This document shows, piece by piece, positions 28,902 to 37,373 of a stretch of 64,000 bases of DNA. The DNA comes from Gluconacetobacter tumulisoli (lineage in GTDB: Bacteria > Pseudomonadota > Alphaproteobacteria > Acetobacterales > Acetobacteraceae), in assembly GCF_014174155.1 (NCBI RefSeq), contig NZ_JABEQM010000008.1, positions 62,001 through 126,000 of the forward strand, written 5' to 3'. The notes beneath the pieces were generated by a model. The model did not search any database and was not told the origin of the DNA. It was given only the letters and a program-made list of their open reading frames with translations. The translations under genes and the position numbers were made by a program. The first letter of the stretch is position 1; every line of letters starts with the position of its first letter.

Positions 28902-28920
28902 GCCCGGGGTCACCCCGGGC
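28902..28920 (+). terminator. GC hairpin after the deaminase gene
   Basis: GCCCGGGG-TCA-CCCCGGGC, an 8-bp perfect stem 15 bp past the deaminase stop. There is no T-run. It marks the probable end of the DUF3597-permease-deaminase transcript. Confidence 0.5.
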
Positions 28921-28993
28921 CGCCCCGGGATTGCAACGGGCAGGCGGTCATGCCAAGTGTGCCTTTGCGTCCCGCGCGGTCCCGGATGTCCCC

Positions 28994-30049
28994 ATGCCCG
29001 ACACGATTGCCCCGACCGATGTCCCCCATGCCGATGGCAGCCTGACCGACGCCGCCGACGGCCTGGTCTGGGCGGTATCGTGCACGCCCGGGCATCGGCC
29101 GGTCCAGCTGTCCGCCCGGCAGGCGGCCCAGCGGCTGGACGGCGAGGCGGTCCGGGGAGCCGAACCCGACGGGACGTGGACCTGGCTGCACTACGACGTG
29201 GTGCATACCGCCAGCCGCGCCCGCGTCGAGGCCATCGCCCGCCTGACCGAGGAAGCCCGCGCCACCCTGGCCGGAACCGATCGCGGCGCCCGGCTGGAGG
29301 CCGAGGGCGACCTGGTCTATGGCGCGCTGCCGGCCTTCGACGACAGCATGCTGGACGATGACACGAACGTGTCGGCCTGGCGCTTCGCCGTCCTGCCGGA
29401 CCTGCTGATCACCACGCGCCGGCATCCCGTCCCCGCGCTGGGCGCGGCCTATCGCTGGTTGCAGCGCGACGAGACCCCGCGCACGCCGGCCGAGATCGTG
29501 GACCGGACGCTGCTGGAATTCGCCGACAGCGTGCGGCGGAACATCGCGACGCTGGACGACCAGCTTGACCGGGCGGAGGATCTTCTGCTCACACTGGACC
29601 AGCATACCGATTTCGGCCGCATCAGCGGCCTGATCGGCAAGGTGCGGCGCCGTTCGACGGAACTGCGCCGCGTCATTTCCCCGGTCGACCGGATTTTCCA
29701 TAGCGAGGATCTCGAATTGCCGGAATGGGCCGAGGACGATATCCGCGACCGGTCGCAGCGCCAGATCCATGCGGCCCTGGACGATCTGCTGGCGTTGCAG
29801 GACCGTGCGCGATCCCTGCAGGACGAACTGGCCTCGGGCCAGGCGGAGGAAACCAACCGGCGCCTGTATACCGTGTCGGTCGTGACCACGCTGATGCTGC
29901 CGGCCACATTCGTGACCGGTTTCTTCGGCATGAATACCGGGGGGATGTTCCTGGCCAGCGGGGCGATGGGTACCGTCGAGGCCGGCGGCGTCTGCTTCCT
30001 GTTCATGGTCATCACCTGGCTGCTGCTGAAATTCGCCAAGCTGCTCTGA
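28994..30049 (+). CDS. CorA/ZntB-family divalent cation transporter
   Basis: Pentameric inner-membrane channel for Mg2+, Co2+ or Zn2+. 351 residues with a long cytoplasmic N-terminal funnel (about 1-290; DQLDRAEDLLLTL and RRSTELRRVISPVDRIF on the long stalk helix) and two C-terminal membrane helices. TM1 ends in the hallmark FVTGFFGMNTGG (G-M-N). The beginning TDAADGLVWAVSCTPG is more like ZntB than CorA, so Zn2+ efflux or uptake is possible. It precedes the glycoside hydrolase gene by 125 bp with a GC hairpin between, so it is probably not in the same operon. Confidence 0.9.
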   Translation: MPDTIAPTDVPHADGSLTDAADGLVWAVSCTPGHRPVQLSARQAAQRLDGEAVRGAEPDGTWTWLHYDVVHTASRARVEAIARLTEEARATLAGTDRGARLEAEGDLVYGALPAFDDSMLDDDTNVSAWRFAVLPDLLITTRRHPVPALGAAYRWLQRDETPRTPAEIVDRTLLEFADSVRRNIATLDDQLDRAEDLLLTLDQHTDFGRISGLIGKVRRRSTELRRVISPVDRIFHSEDLELPEWAEDDIRDRSQRQIHAALDDLLALQDRARSLQDELASGQAEETNRRLYTVSVVTTLMLPATFVTGFFGMNTGGMFLASGAMGTVEAGGVCFLFMVITWLLLKFAKLL

Positions 30050-30174
30050 TCGCCGGGCGCCGATTGCCGGGCCGGGCCCGGCCGGCGGCCCCCCGAACCC
30101 CAGACCCAGACCACCCGAACGACAGGCCGGATTCCGGGGCACGATGCCTCGGCAACCGTGAAGGGAAGATCATC

Positions 30175-32376
30175 ATGGACAGCCACACCGAAGCCCCGCA
30201 TGTCCCGCCCGAGGAACTGGACGGTTTTCCCGTCGCGGCGAAGTCGCTGTTGTCCGAACGGCGCCTGCATACCCTGAAGCAGGGGGACATGTTCGGCGTG
30301 TTCGACCAGACCGGCGACATCCTGTTCGGCGACGGCATCGCGGACGGGCTGTATTTCCACGACACGCGCTATCTGTCCTGCCTGTCGATGACGTTGCAGG
30401 GCGTGCGGCCGATCCTGCTGTCGTCCACGGTGCGCGAGAACAACGTCCTGCTGTCGGTGGACCTGACCAACACCGACATCGAGGGCCCCGATGGAAGCCC
30501 CGAGGGGCGCATGAACCATGACCTGCTGCATGTCCGGCGGTCGCGCTTCCTGTGGAACCATGTCTGCTACGAACGGGTGGAAATCCGCAATTTCGACGTG
30601 GAACCCCGGACGGCGCAGCTGGATATCCGCTTCCTGGCCGATTTCGCCGACCTGTTCGAGGCCCGGGGCTCCACCCGGCCGCGGCGCGGCACCCAGCGCC
30701 CGCCCGAGGTCGCGGACAACCAGGTCACGCTGTCCTATGACGGGCTGGACAACCGGCGTCGGACGACCGTGCTGCGGTTCTGGCCGCCGCCGGCGGCGCT
30801 GGATGCGCGCCATGCCGCCTACCGCTTCGACCTGGCGCCGGGCACGCGGGTCCTGATCCATTACGAGGTCGCGTGCGACCCCGACGGCACGCCGGCGCTG
30901 CAACCCAACCGGCGCTTCCTGACCGGCGCGGTCGAGGCGCGGCGGGCGCTGCGCCTGTCCTCGTCGCGCGCGGCGGCCATCGCGACCTCGAACGAGATCT
31001 TCAACGAGGCCATCCGCCGCTGCATCTGCGACATCTACATGCTGCTGACGGACAAGAAGACCGGGCCGTACCCCTATGCCGGGGTGCCGTGGTTCAGCAC
31101 CGCCTTCGGCCGCGATGCGCTGATCACCGCCATGCTGACCCTGTGGCTGGACCCGGAGATCGCACGGGGAGTCCTGAATTACCTGGCACGCCACCAGGCC
31201 CGGATCGAAGACCCCGCCGCCGACGCCGAACCGGGCAAGATCCTGCACGAGGTCCGTCATGGCGAGATGGCGGAGCTGGGCGAGGTGCCGTTCCGCCATT
31301 ATTACGGGTCGATCGATTCCACGCCGCTGTTCGTCATGCTGGCGGGCCAGTACCTGGACCGCACCGGCGACGTCGCGCTGCTGACCACGATCTGGCCGAA
31401 TATCGAGCGCGCGATCGACTGGATCGAACAGTACGGCGACCGCGACGATGACGGCTTCGTCGAATATGGCCGCCGCAACAAGGACGGGCTGATCAACCAG
31501 GGCTGGAAGGACAGCTACGACAGCGTCTTCCACGCCGACGGCACCCTGGCCGAGGGGCCGATCGCGCTGTGCGAGGTGCAGGCCTATGTCTATGCAGCGC
31601 GCCGCGCCGCCGCCACCATCGGCCGCCGCCTGGGCAAGACCGCCTATGCCGAACGCCAGGACCATCTGGCCGAGAGCCTGCGCGTCGCCTTCAACGCGCG
31701 CTTCTGGATCGAGGACCTGGGCACCTTCGCCCTGGCGCTGGACGGCCACAAGCAGCCCTGCCGCGTCCGGTCGTCCAATGCGGGGCATATCCTGCTGACC
31801 GATATCGCGACGCCGGACCGCGTGCCCCGGCTGGTGGAAGGACTGATGAAGCGGTCGTCCTTCACGGGCTGGGGCATCCGCACGATCCCCGAAGGCGAGG
31901 CGCGCTACAACCCGATGGCCTATCACAACGGGTCGGTCTGGCCGCACGACAATGCGCTGATCGGGCTGGGCCTGGCCCGTCACGGCTATCGCGACGAGGC
32001 CGCGCAACTGTTCCGGGGCATGTTCGATGCCGCCTTCTATACCGACCTGCGCCGCCTGCCGGAACTGTTCTGCGGTTTCACCCGCAACCGGGCGGAAGGC
32101 CCCGTCCGCTATCCGGTCGCCTGCTCGCCGCAGGCCTGGGCGGCGGCGACCCTGCCGGCGCTGGTCCAGTCCACCTTGGGCCTGTCCTTCGACCCCGCCA
32201 CGGTCACGGTGCATTTCGAACGCCCGCGCCTGCCGGACTTCCTCGACGAGATGACGCTGTACAACCTGGAGGTCGGGGGTGACCAGGTGACCGTGCGCCT
32301 GGTGCGCGTAGGCGAGGAAGTCGCGATCAACGTCGTGGAGCGCACCGAGACGATCCGGGTCCAGATCTCGACCTGA
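30175..32376 (+). CDS. Glycogen-debranching-like amylo-alpha-1,6-glucosidase (GH family with N-terminal GDE domain)
   Basis: 733 residues. The N-terminal beta domain (about 35-230) is of the glycogen debranching N-terminal type (GDMFGVFDQTGDILFGDGI, GLYFHDTRYLSCLSM). The C-terminal (alpha/alpha)6 barrel starts near residue 270 and has YPYAGVPWFSTAFGRDALIT, the conserved W-x-x-T-x-F-G-R-D motif, then NQGWKDSYDSVFHADG with the catalytic Asp region, and YHNGSVWPHDNALI. It probably removes alpha-1,6 or related branches from a glucan or acts on a compatible-solute oligosaccharide. It is alone, with no glg operon alongside. An AAGGGAAG ribosome site precedes the ATG. Confidence 0.85.
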   Translation: MDSHTEAPHVPPEELDGFPVAAKSLLSERRLHTLKQGDMFGVFDQTGDILFGDGIADGLYFHDTRYLSCLSMTLQGVRPILLSSTVRENNVLLSVDLTNTDIEGPDGSPEGRMNHDLLHVRRSRFLWNHVCYERVEIRNFDVEPRTAQLDIRFLADFADLFEARGSTRPRRGTQRPPEVADNQVTLSYDGLDNRRRTTVLRFWPPPAALDARHAAYRFDLAPGTRVLIHYEVACDPDGTPALQPNRRFLTGAVEARRALRLSSSRAAAIATSNEIFNEAIRRCICDIYMLLTDKKTGPYPYAGVPWFSTAFGRDALITAMLTLWLDPEIARGVLNYLARHQARIEDPAADAEPGKILHEVRHGEMAELGEVPFRHYYGSIDSTPLFVMLAGQYLDRTGDVALLTTIWPNIERAIDWIEQYGDRDDDGFVEYGRRNKDGLINQGWKDSYDSVFHADGTLAEGPIALCEVQAYVYAARRAAATIGRRLGKTAYAERQDHLAESLRVAFNARFWIEDLGTFALALDGHKQPCRVRSSNAGHILLTDIATPDRVPRLVEGLMKRSSFTGWGIRTIPEGEARYNPMAYHNGSVWPHDNALIGLGLARHGYRDEAAQLFRGMFDAAFYTDLRRLPELFCGFTRNRAEGPVRYPVACSPQAWAAATLPALVQSTLGLSFDPATVTVHFERPRLPDFLDEMTLYNLEVGGDQVTVRLVRVGEEVAINVVERTETIRVQIST

Positions 32377-32446
32377 CCCATGCCGTTCGGGGTTCGGGCC
32401 TTGCCCGAGCCCCCTTTCACGACCGCGGCATGCCCGGCATGTCTGC

Positions 32447-32520
32447 CCGAGCATCGGAGCGGAGCGGCCTTCGGGCCGTGAGCACCGACGCACAGGGCAG
32501 GCGCGTCGGATCGCCGACAG
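32447..32520 (+). repeat. Dispersed intergenic repeat, family B, copy 1
   Basis: Sits just 3' of the minus-strand ABC ATPase gene. It reads CGAGCATCGGAGCGGAGCGG, then CCTTCGGGCC, then GCAGGCGCGTCGGATCGCCG and ACAG. The same order of blocks occurs at 45071-45146, also directly 3' of a minus-strand gene. The preceding 32388-32412 segment (GGTTCGGGCC then TTGCCCGAGCC) forms a hairpin resembling the end of family A, after the debranching gene. Confidence 0.6.
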
Positions 32521-32527
32521 GCCGGGT

Positions 32528-33349
32528 CTACGAGCGGGTTTCCGAGGTGTAGGCGTCGAGGACGGTGCCCGACGGCCCATCCATGCGGATGCGTCCGTGT
32601 TCCATCCACAGCACGCGCGTGCACCATTCCCGCAGGATGGGCAGGGCGTGGGAGGTCAGAACCAGGATGTCCGCCCCGCGGATCACGCCCGTCAGCCGCG
32701 CCCGCGCCTTGTCGCGGAACAGCGCGTCGCCGGCCAGGAACCATTCGTCCATCAGCAGCACCTGCGGCGCGATGGCCGTGGCCAGGCCGAAGCTGAGGCG
32801 CACCGACATGCCCGAGGAATAGAGGCGGATCGGCAGGTCGAGGAACGGGCCGAGTTCGGCGAACGCCTCCACATCCTCCTCCAGCCGGCGCAGGGCGGCG
32901 TTGTCCAGCCCCATCTGACGGGCGCGGAGCGCGATGTTCTCGCGCCCCGTCAGTTCCGGATTCATGCCGGCCGAGGGCTCCAGCAGCGCGCTGACCGAAC
33001 CGGTGACCGACACCCAGCCGCCGCCGGCCTCGTAGATCCCGGCCAGGGCGCGCAGCAGGGTGGATTTGCCGGCACCGTTGTGCCCGACCAGGCCGATGCG
33101 CTCGCCGGGCCGGATGGCGAAGCTGACGTCCCGCAGCGCGTGGACCAGGATGCGCGACGGGGTATCGGCCTCGATCTCGCCGCCCGTACGCAGGCCGGCC
33201 GACCGCAGGGCGGCCAGCGGCCGACGGGCCCGGGCGAACAGCGTCTTCTTCAGCGAGCGCGCCCCGCCATGGAAGACAGGAAACGACAGCGACAGGTTCT
33301 GGGCCGTGATCGAGGCACCGGGACGGGACTGCGCCGGATGATGGGACAT
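32528..33349 (-). CDS. Polysaccharide/teichoic-type ABC exporter, ATP-binding subunit (KpsT/Wzt-like)
   Basis: 273 residues. Walker A GHNGAGKSTLLRALAG, a Q-loop replaced by the GSVSALLEPSAGMNPELTGREN stretch typical of KpsT/RfbE/TagH ATPases, signature YSSGMSVRLSFGLATAI, and Walker B LLMDEWFLAGD. The N-terminal extension (ITAQNLSLSFPVFHGGARSL) is normal for the class, but no C-terminal carbohydrate-binding domain of the Wzt type is present. With the permease upstream it would export a polysaccharide or lipid-linked glycan. The ATG is 4 bp after the permease stop, so they form an operon. Confidence 0.93.
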   Translation of the reverse strand: MSHHPAQSRPGASITAQNLSLSFPVFHGGARSLKKTLFARARRPLAALRSAGLRTGGEIEADTPSRILVHALRDVSFAIRPGERIGLVGHNGAGKSTLLRALAGIYEAGGGWVSVTGSVSALLEPSAGMNPELTGRENIALRARQMGLDNAALRRLEEDVEAFAELGPFLDLPIRLYSSGMSVRLSFGLATAIAPQVLLMDEWFLAGDALFRDKARARLTGVIRGADILVLTSHALPILREWCTRVLWMEHGRIRMDGPSGTVLDAYTSETRS

Positions 33350-33353
33350 GGTG

Positions 33354-34217
33354 CTACACCCAGAACGCCAGTTGGGACCGGCTGCGGGAAAAGACGTACA
33401 GGGCGGCCAGGCACAGCAGCCCGCTGCCCAGCCCGGCCTCGGCCCAGATCCGCATCACCGGCACCTGGCCCAGCAGCGGGCCGCGCACGACCTCCAGCAA
33501 CGGGTAGAAGGGGTTGAGCTCGAACCACCAGTCGCGCCCCTTCATCTGGGACGCCGACCACATCACCGGGGTCACGTAGAACGCGACCTGCACCACGCTG
33601 GCGACGATGGGCGGGATATCGCGGAAGCGCGCGCAGATGCTGCCCAGCAGCAGGGCCGCCGCCAGCCCGTCCACCAGCCACAGCGCGATCCCCGGCACCG
33701 CCATCAGCATGTCCGCGCCGTGCCAGATGCCGAACATTACGAAAACGCCCAGCGGCACGACGATATTATGGCCGAAGACGATGGCGTTGCGGACCATCAT
33801 GCGCATCGCCTGCAGAAAAAACGGCAGGCGCACCGAGCGGATCATCCGTTCGGCATCGGTGAAGCAGGTGCAGGCCTCGCCCAGGACGCCGCTGATGCCG
33901 ACCTGCCACAGGATCATCGACAGCGCCAGGTAGGGCAGGTAGCCGCGCAGGTCGATGTGGAACAGCCGGCCGTAGATCAGCCCCATCGACCCGATCATGA
34001 TCGCCGAGGACAGGGTCAGCCAGAGCGGGCCCAGCGCCGAGCCGCGATAGCGCAGGCGGATGTCCAGCCAGCCCAGCGACAGCGCCAGCCGCCACATCGC
34101 CAGGCCCGCGCCGATATCCCGCAGGGCGGACACGACCCGCCGGACCGGCCGGGGCGGCTGGGCGGCGGGCGGATGGGACATGCCATCCGGCGCGGGGACT
34201 TCTGGCAGGATGTTCAT
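33354..34217 (-). CDS. Polysaccharide ABC exporter permease (ABC-2 type, KpsM/Wzm-like)
   Basis: 287 residues from the ATG at 34215-34217; an ATG 12 codons later is also possible. Six helices follow the amphipathic start. Family motifs are WLDIRLRYRGSALGPLWLTLS, DLRGYLPYLALSMILWQ, RNAIVFGHNIVV and VAFYVTPVMWSASQM. The next gene encodes its ATPase. No glycosyltransferase, kps or rfb gene lies nearby, so the exported glycan may be made from a distant locus. Confidence 0.92.
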   Translation of the reverse strand: MNILPEVPAPDGMSHPPAAQPPRPVRRVVSALRDIGAGLAMWRLALSLGWLDIRLRYRGSALGPLWLTLSSAIMIGSMGLIYGRLFHIDLRGYLPYLALSMILWQVGISGVLGEACTCFTDAERMIRSVRLPFFLQAMRMMVRNAIVFGHNIVVPLGVFVMFGIWHGADMLMAVPGIALWLVDGLAAALLLGSICARFRDIPPIVASVVQVAFYVTPVMWSASQMKGRDWWFELNPFYPLLEVVRGPLLGQVPVMRIWAEAGLGSGLLCLAALYVFSRSRSQLAFWV

Positions 34218-34326
34218 GCCCGTTGGCGTTAGCCGATCGGCCGTCCGCCCGCAACCGCCGCAGGCGAGGCCGGATCGGCGGGCGGCAAATGCACCGCGTG
34301 CCGCCCGATGCAGGAACGTGACGTTG

Positions 34327-34355
34327 TTGCGCCAAACTTCGTCCTTCTGTAAAGA
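34327..34355 (+). promoter_or_regulatory. Possible sigma-70 promoter for the lytic transglycosylase
   Basis: TTGCGC, a 17-bp spacer and TAAAGA, in the 294-bp gap between the divergent ABC permease and the transglycosylase gene, about 155 bp ahead of the chosen start. The boxes are imperfect, so this is tentative. Confidence 0.3.
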
Positions 34356-34511
34356 CTTAGGGTCTGTTCCTTTCCATCGGCCTGAACTTCCGGACGGAAT
34401 CGAGGCGCAACCGCGATGCAGAGCTGGGTCCCCGCGCCAGATCCCGACTTTCGCCATAATCGGTCCCGAACGTCTGCCCTCTTCACGGCGTGGTTCCCGC
34501 GCCCGTCCCAG

Positions 34512-35933
34512 ATGAGCATCCTGATGACCCGATCCACACCCGGTTCCGCCCCCCGTTCCCCCCGGCGCCACAGGGCGGCGGCCGAGGGTACGACACCCCG
34601 GGAAACAGCGGAACGGGACGAAGCGACGCGGAACGGGGCGAAGCGGGACCGGGCGAACAAGGGCACGATCGCGGCCCGGGCGTGCGGGGCCATCGGGCTG
34701 GCCGGCCTGCTGGCGGCGTGCGCGACGCCGGGACCCAGCCTGCCGGTCACGCAGGAAGCCGCGAATTATCGCGCCCATGCGAAATCCTACTACGCCCCCC
34801 CGGGGCCGCCGGACGACCCGTGGGGCCCGTATATCGAAGAAGCATCCAAGCGCTTCGACGTGCCGGATACCTGGATCCGGTCGGTCATGCAGCGTGAATC
34901 CGGCGGCCAGCTGTTCCGCAACGGACAGTTCGTGACCTCGGCCCCCGGTGCGATGGGCCTGATGCAGCTGATGCCCCCGACCTATGACGAGCTGAAGGGC
35001 GAGTACGGCCTGGGCGACGATCCGTTCAACCCGCACGACAACATCCTGGCCGGCACCGCCTACATCCGGCAGATGTACGACATCTACGGGTCGCCCGGTT
35101 TCCTGGCGGCCTACAATACCGGGCCGGGGCGGCTGGACGATTTTCTGGTCCACAACCGCACCCTGCCGCGCGAGACCCGCAATTACGTCGCGGCGATCGG
35201 GCCGCAGATCGCGGGCATCACGCCCAACGTCCGATCGCAGGCCGATCTGATGGTCGAGGCCCATGACGTGGCGCGGGGCCATGTCTACCTGGCGGCGCAG
35301 ACCAGCGCCCAGACCCGGTCCGTCCGCATGGCCTGGGCACGGCGCAACGACCATGGGGCCGGCGACGACACCCAGCCCGTGCAGGTGGCCGAGGCCCCGC
35401 CCGAAACCGACCGCATGCCCGCCCCCGCCTATACCGGCTGGAAGAGCGTGACGCCCGCCGGGGACGGGGGGCCGGCCGACAGCGTGCGCGCCGCCTGGGC
35501 CGCCCGGGCGAAGAAGGACGGCGAATCCGAGGTCCCGGCGGCCACGACCGAAATCGCCGCCGCCCCGCCGCCCGAGACCCCCACGCCATCGCCGGCCGCC
35601 CCGGGTTTCCATCTGGTGAACCCGGCCATGGCCGAGCCCGCGCCGCTGCTGCGCCACGGCAGCATGGCCCCGGCGCCCCGCGACTGGGCGATCCAGGTCG
35701 GGGCCTTCGGCACGCCGGCCATGGCATCGCAGGCGGCGGGGCATGCGCGCACCCTCGCGGTGTCGCTGCTGGGCACGGCGCGCCCGCAGGTCGCCAGCGT
35801 GCAGGTGACGCGCGGGCATCTGTATCGCGCGCGTCTGACCGGCCTGTCGCATGACGCCGCGGTCGAGGCCTGCCGCCGGCTGGCGCAGGGCGCGGACAAT
35901 TGCGTTGTCATTTCCCCCGATTCACGGTCCTGA
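34512..35933 (+). CDS. Lytic transglycosylase lipoprotein with C-terminal SPOR domain
   Basis: 473 residues. A basic N-terminus leads to a lipobox LAGLLAACATPG, so it should be a lipoprotein. The SLT domain (about 90-230) has RESGGQLF with the catalytic Glu, GAMGLMQLMPPTYDEL, and NILAGTAYIRQMYDIYG, FLAAYNTGPGR. A low-complexity Ala/Pro linker follows. The last 75 residues are a SPOR-like domain (WAIQVGAFGTPAMASQAAGHA) that binds denuded septal peptidoglycan. It probably cleaves glycan strands at the division site. The start was placed at 34512; 34524 or an upstream ATG at 34416 remain possible. It is 32 bp before a secreted peroxiredoxin gene. Confidence 0.88.
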   Translation: MSILMTRSTPGSAPRSPRRHRAAAEGTTPRETAERDEATRNGAKRDRANKGTIAARACGAIGLAGLLAACATPGPSLPVTQEAANYRAHAKSYYAPPGPPDDPWGPYIEEASKRFDVPDTWIRSVMQRESGGQLFRNGQFVTSAPGAMGLMQLMPPTYDELKGEYGLGDDPFNPHDNILAGTAYIRQMYDIYGSPGFLAAYNTGPGRLDDFLVHNRTLPRETRNYVAAIGPQIAGITPNVRSQADLMVEAHDVARGHVYLAAQTSAQTRSVRMAWARRNDHGAGDDTQPVQVAEAPPETDRMPAPAYTGWKSVTPAGDGGPADSVRAAWAARAKKDGESEVPAATTEIAAAPPPETPTPSPAAPGFHLVNPAMAEPAPLLRHGSMAPAPRDWAIQVGAFGTPAMASQAAGHARTLAVSLLGTARPQVASVQVTRGHLYRARLTGLSHDAAVEACRRLAQGADNCVVISPDSRS

Positions 35934-35965
35934 TCGCCTGAGTTTTCCCGCCCGGAGGGCGCCTG

Positions 35966-36568
35966 ATGCCTCGTACCCCGTTCCCGATATGCCCGGTCCT
36001 GCGACGCTGGACCCGGCTGGGCATCGTCCTGCCGGCCACGCTGGCGATGGCCTTCATGGCCGCGACGTCGTTCACGCCCGCGCGGGCCGCCCTGCCGACC
36101 GGCAGCACCGCCCCGTTGTTCGATACCCAAGCCAGCCTGGGCGGCAAGGAATTCCATTTCACGCTGGCCGACGCCCTGCGTCACGGGCCGGTCGTGCTGT
36201 ATTTCTATCCCGCCGCCTTCACCCGGGGCTGCACCATCGAAGCCCATGATTTCGCCGATGCCATGGACGAATTCAGGGCGCTGGGCGCCACCGTCATCGG
36301 CGTATCGATGGACAAGATCGAGACGCTGGACAAATTCTCGGTCAGCGAATGCCGCAGCCGCTTCGCGGTCGCCTCGGACGCCACGGGCAAGATCGCGACA
36401 GCCTACGATTCCAAGATGCCGCTGGTCCGCTATGCCAGCCGGACGTCCTACGTGATCGCGCCCGACGGGCGCATCCTGTTCGCCTACAGCGCCATGGCGC
36501 CGGCGGGACACATCACCGGCACCCTGGCGGCGTTGCGGGACTGGAAGAAGACGACCGGGGCGAACTAA
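35966..36568 (+). CDS. Secreted peroxiredoxin (AhpC/TSA, BCP-like)
   Basis: 200 residues with a signal peptide (RLGIVLPATLAMAFMAATSF, cleavage after ARA), so it works in the periplasm. The thiol peroxidase motif is YPAAFTRGCTIEAHDF with the peroxidatic Cys89; a possible second Cys is in SVSECRSRF. It continues with VIGVSMDKIETLDKF and RTSYVIAPDGRILF. Most peroxiredoxins are cytoplasmic, so export suggests peroxide defence outside the inner membrane, sensible for cells with periplasmic oxidases. It follows the transglycosylase by 32 bp. Confidence 0.88.
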   Translation: MPRTPFPICPVLRRWTRLGIVLPATLAMAFMAATSFTPARAALPTGSTAPLFDTQASLGGKEFHFTLADALRHGPVVLYFYPAAFTRGCTIEAHDFADAMDEFRALGATVIGVSMDKIETLDKFSVSECRSRFAVASDATGKIATAYDSKMPLVRYASRTSYVIAPDGRILFAYSAMAPAGHITGTLAALRDWKKTTGAN

Positions 36569-36581
36569 GCCCGGCGTCCGG

Positions 36582-36700
36582 CAGGATCGGGCTCCGCCCG
36601 AACCCGGCAAGGGCCCCGGCCCTTGCATCCCATTCGTTTTGTCAGTCCCGGGTTTCCAAAGGGCTATGCCCTCTGATGGGTCAAGGGCAACGCCCTTGCC
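36582..36700 (-). repeat. Dispersed intergenic repeat, family A, complete inverted copy
   Basis: Starts 13 bp past the peroxiredoxin stop and ends just 3' of the minus-strand secreted protein. The right module (GGATCGGGCTCCGCCCGAAC, then CCGGCAAGGGCC, then CCGGCCCTTGCATCCCATTCG) is the inverse of the copies at about 6742 and 38371. It is followed by the other module (CCCGGGTTTCCAAAGGGC, then TATGCCC, then GGGCAACGCCC). It lies between convergent genes. Confidence 0.7.
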
Positions 36701-36706
36701 TTCGCT

Positions 36707-37207
36707 TCACCGGCCCAAGACCGACAGGCAGCGGTCGCGCACGCTGCGCAGGCCGGCGTCGCGCACACGGCGCAGGGCGGCGCGGGCACGGCGGGCGTAT
36801 CCCTTGATGTCCGGGACCTCGTCATGTCCGAACGGACGGGCACAGACGGATTGCGGATCCAGCGCCGGGTAACGGGCATCCAGCGTTCGCAGTACCAGCC
36901 GCGCGTCCTGCGGCAATGCCAGCGCCAACGCCGTCGTCACCTGGGGGCCGCTGTCGGAATCCAGCCCCGGCGCCATCTGGGGCACCAGCGCCATCCAGGC
37001 CGGATCGGCCGCGGCGATCCCGGCGGTGACCGTATCGAAATCGTTGGAATCATTCAGGTTGCCCACGGCCTGCGCCGCACCGTCGGCCCTGATCGCCGCC
37101 GCCACCCCGGCAGGCGTCGGATCGCCGGAAGCCGGGCCTGCCGCCCGCCCGGGCGCGGCAGGAACAGCCAGAAGGGCCAGGCAGAGGATCGGTCCGAACT
37201 TTCGCAT
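36707..37207 (-). CDS. Secreted protein of unknown function
   Basis: 166 residues with a clear signal peptide (MRKFGPILCLALLAVPAAPG, cleavage around GRAAG). The mature part has no family I recognise. Noticeable patterns are NLNDSNDFDTVTAGIAAADP, LVPQMAPGLDSDSGPQVTT, LARYP-like RTLDARYPALDPQSVCARPF, and two further Cys in the C-terminal region, which could form a disulfide. Codon pattern is normal for the window. It lies between the L,D-transpeptidase and the peroxiredoxin; a cell-envelope role is possible but not shown. Confidence 0.65.
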   Translation of the reverse strand: MRKFGPILCLALLAVPAAPGRAAGPASGDPTPAGVAAAIRADGAAQAVGNLNDSNDFDTVTAGIAAADPAWMALVPQMAPGLDSDSGPQVTTALALALPQDARLVLRTLDARYPALDPQSVCARPFGHDEVPDIKGYARRARAALRRVRDAGLRSVRDRCLSVLGR

Positions 37208-37373
37208 CACATTATCATGAGCGATGCGGGCGTTCTTGGGAAGCGAAGGCTGGGGAAAGGTTGGGCATTGCCCGAACCTGCCTGGCCCAAGGCCCTGGCC
37301 CCGATCATGGATCAGGGCACTGGCCGCTCCCGGCAACCGGATCTCCCCGGGCCGCGTGGGAGACAGGACCCAT

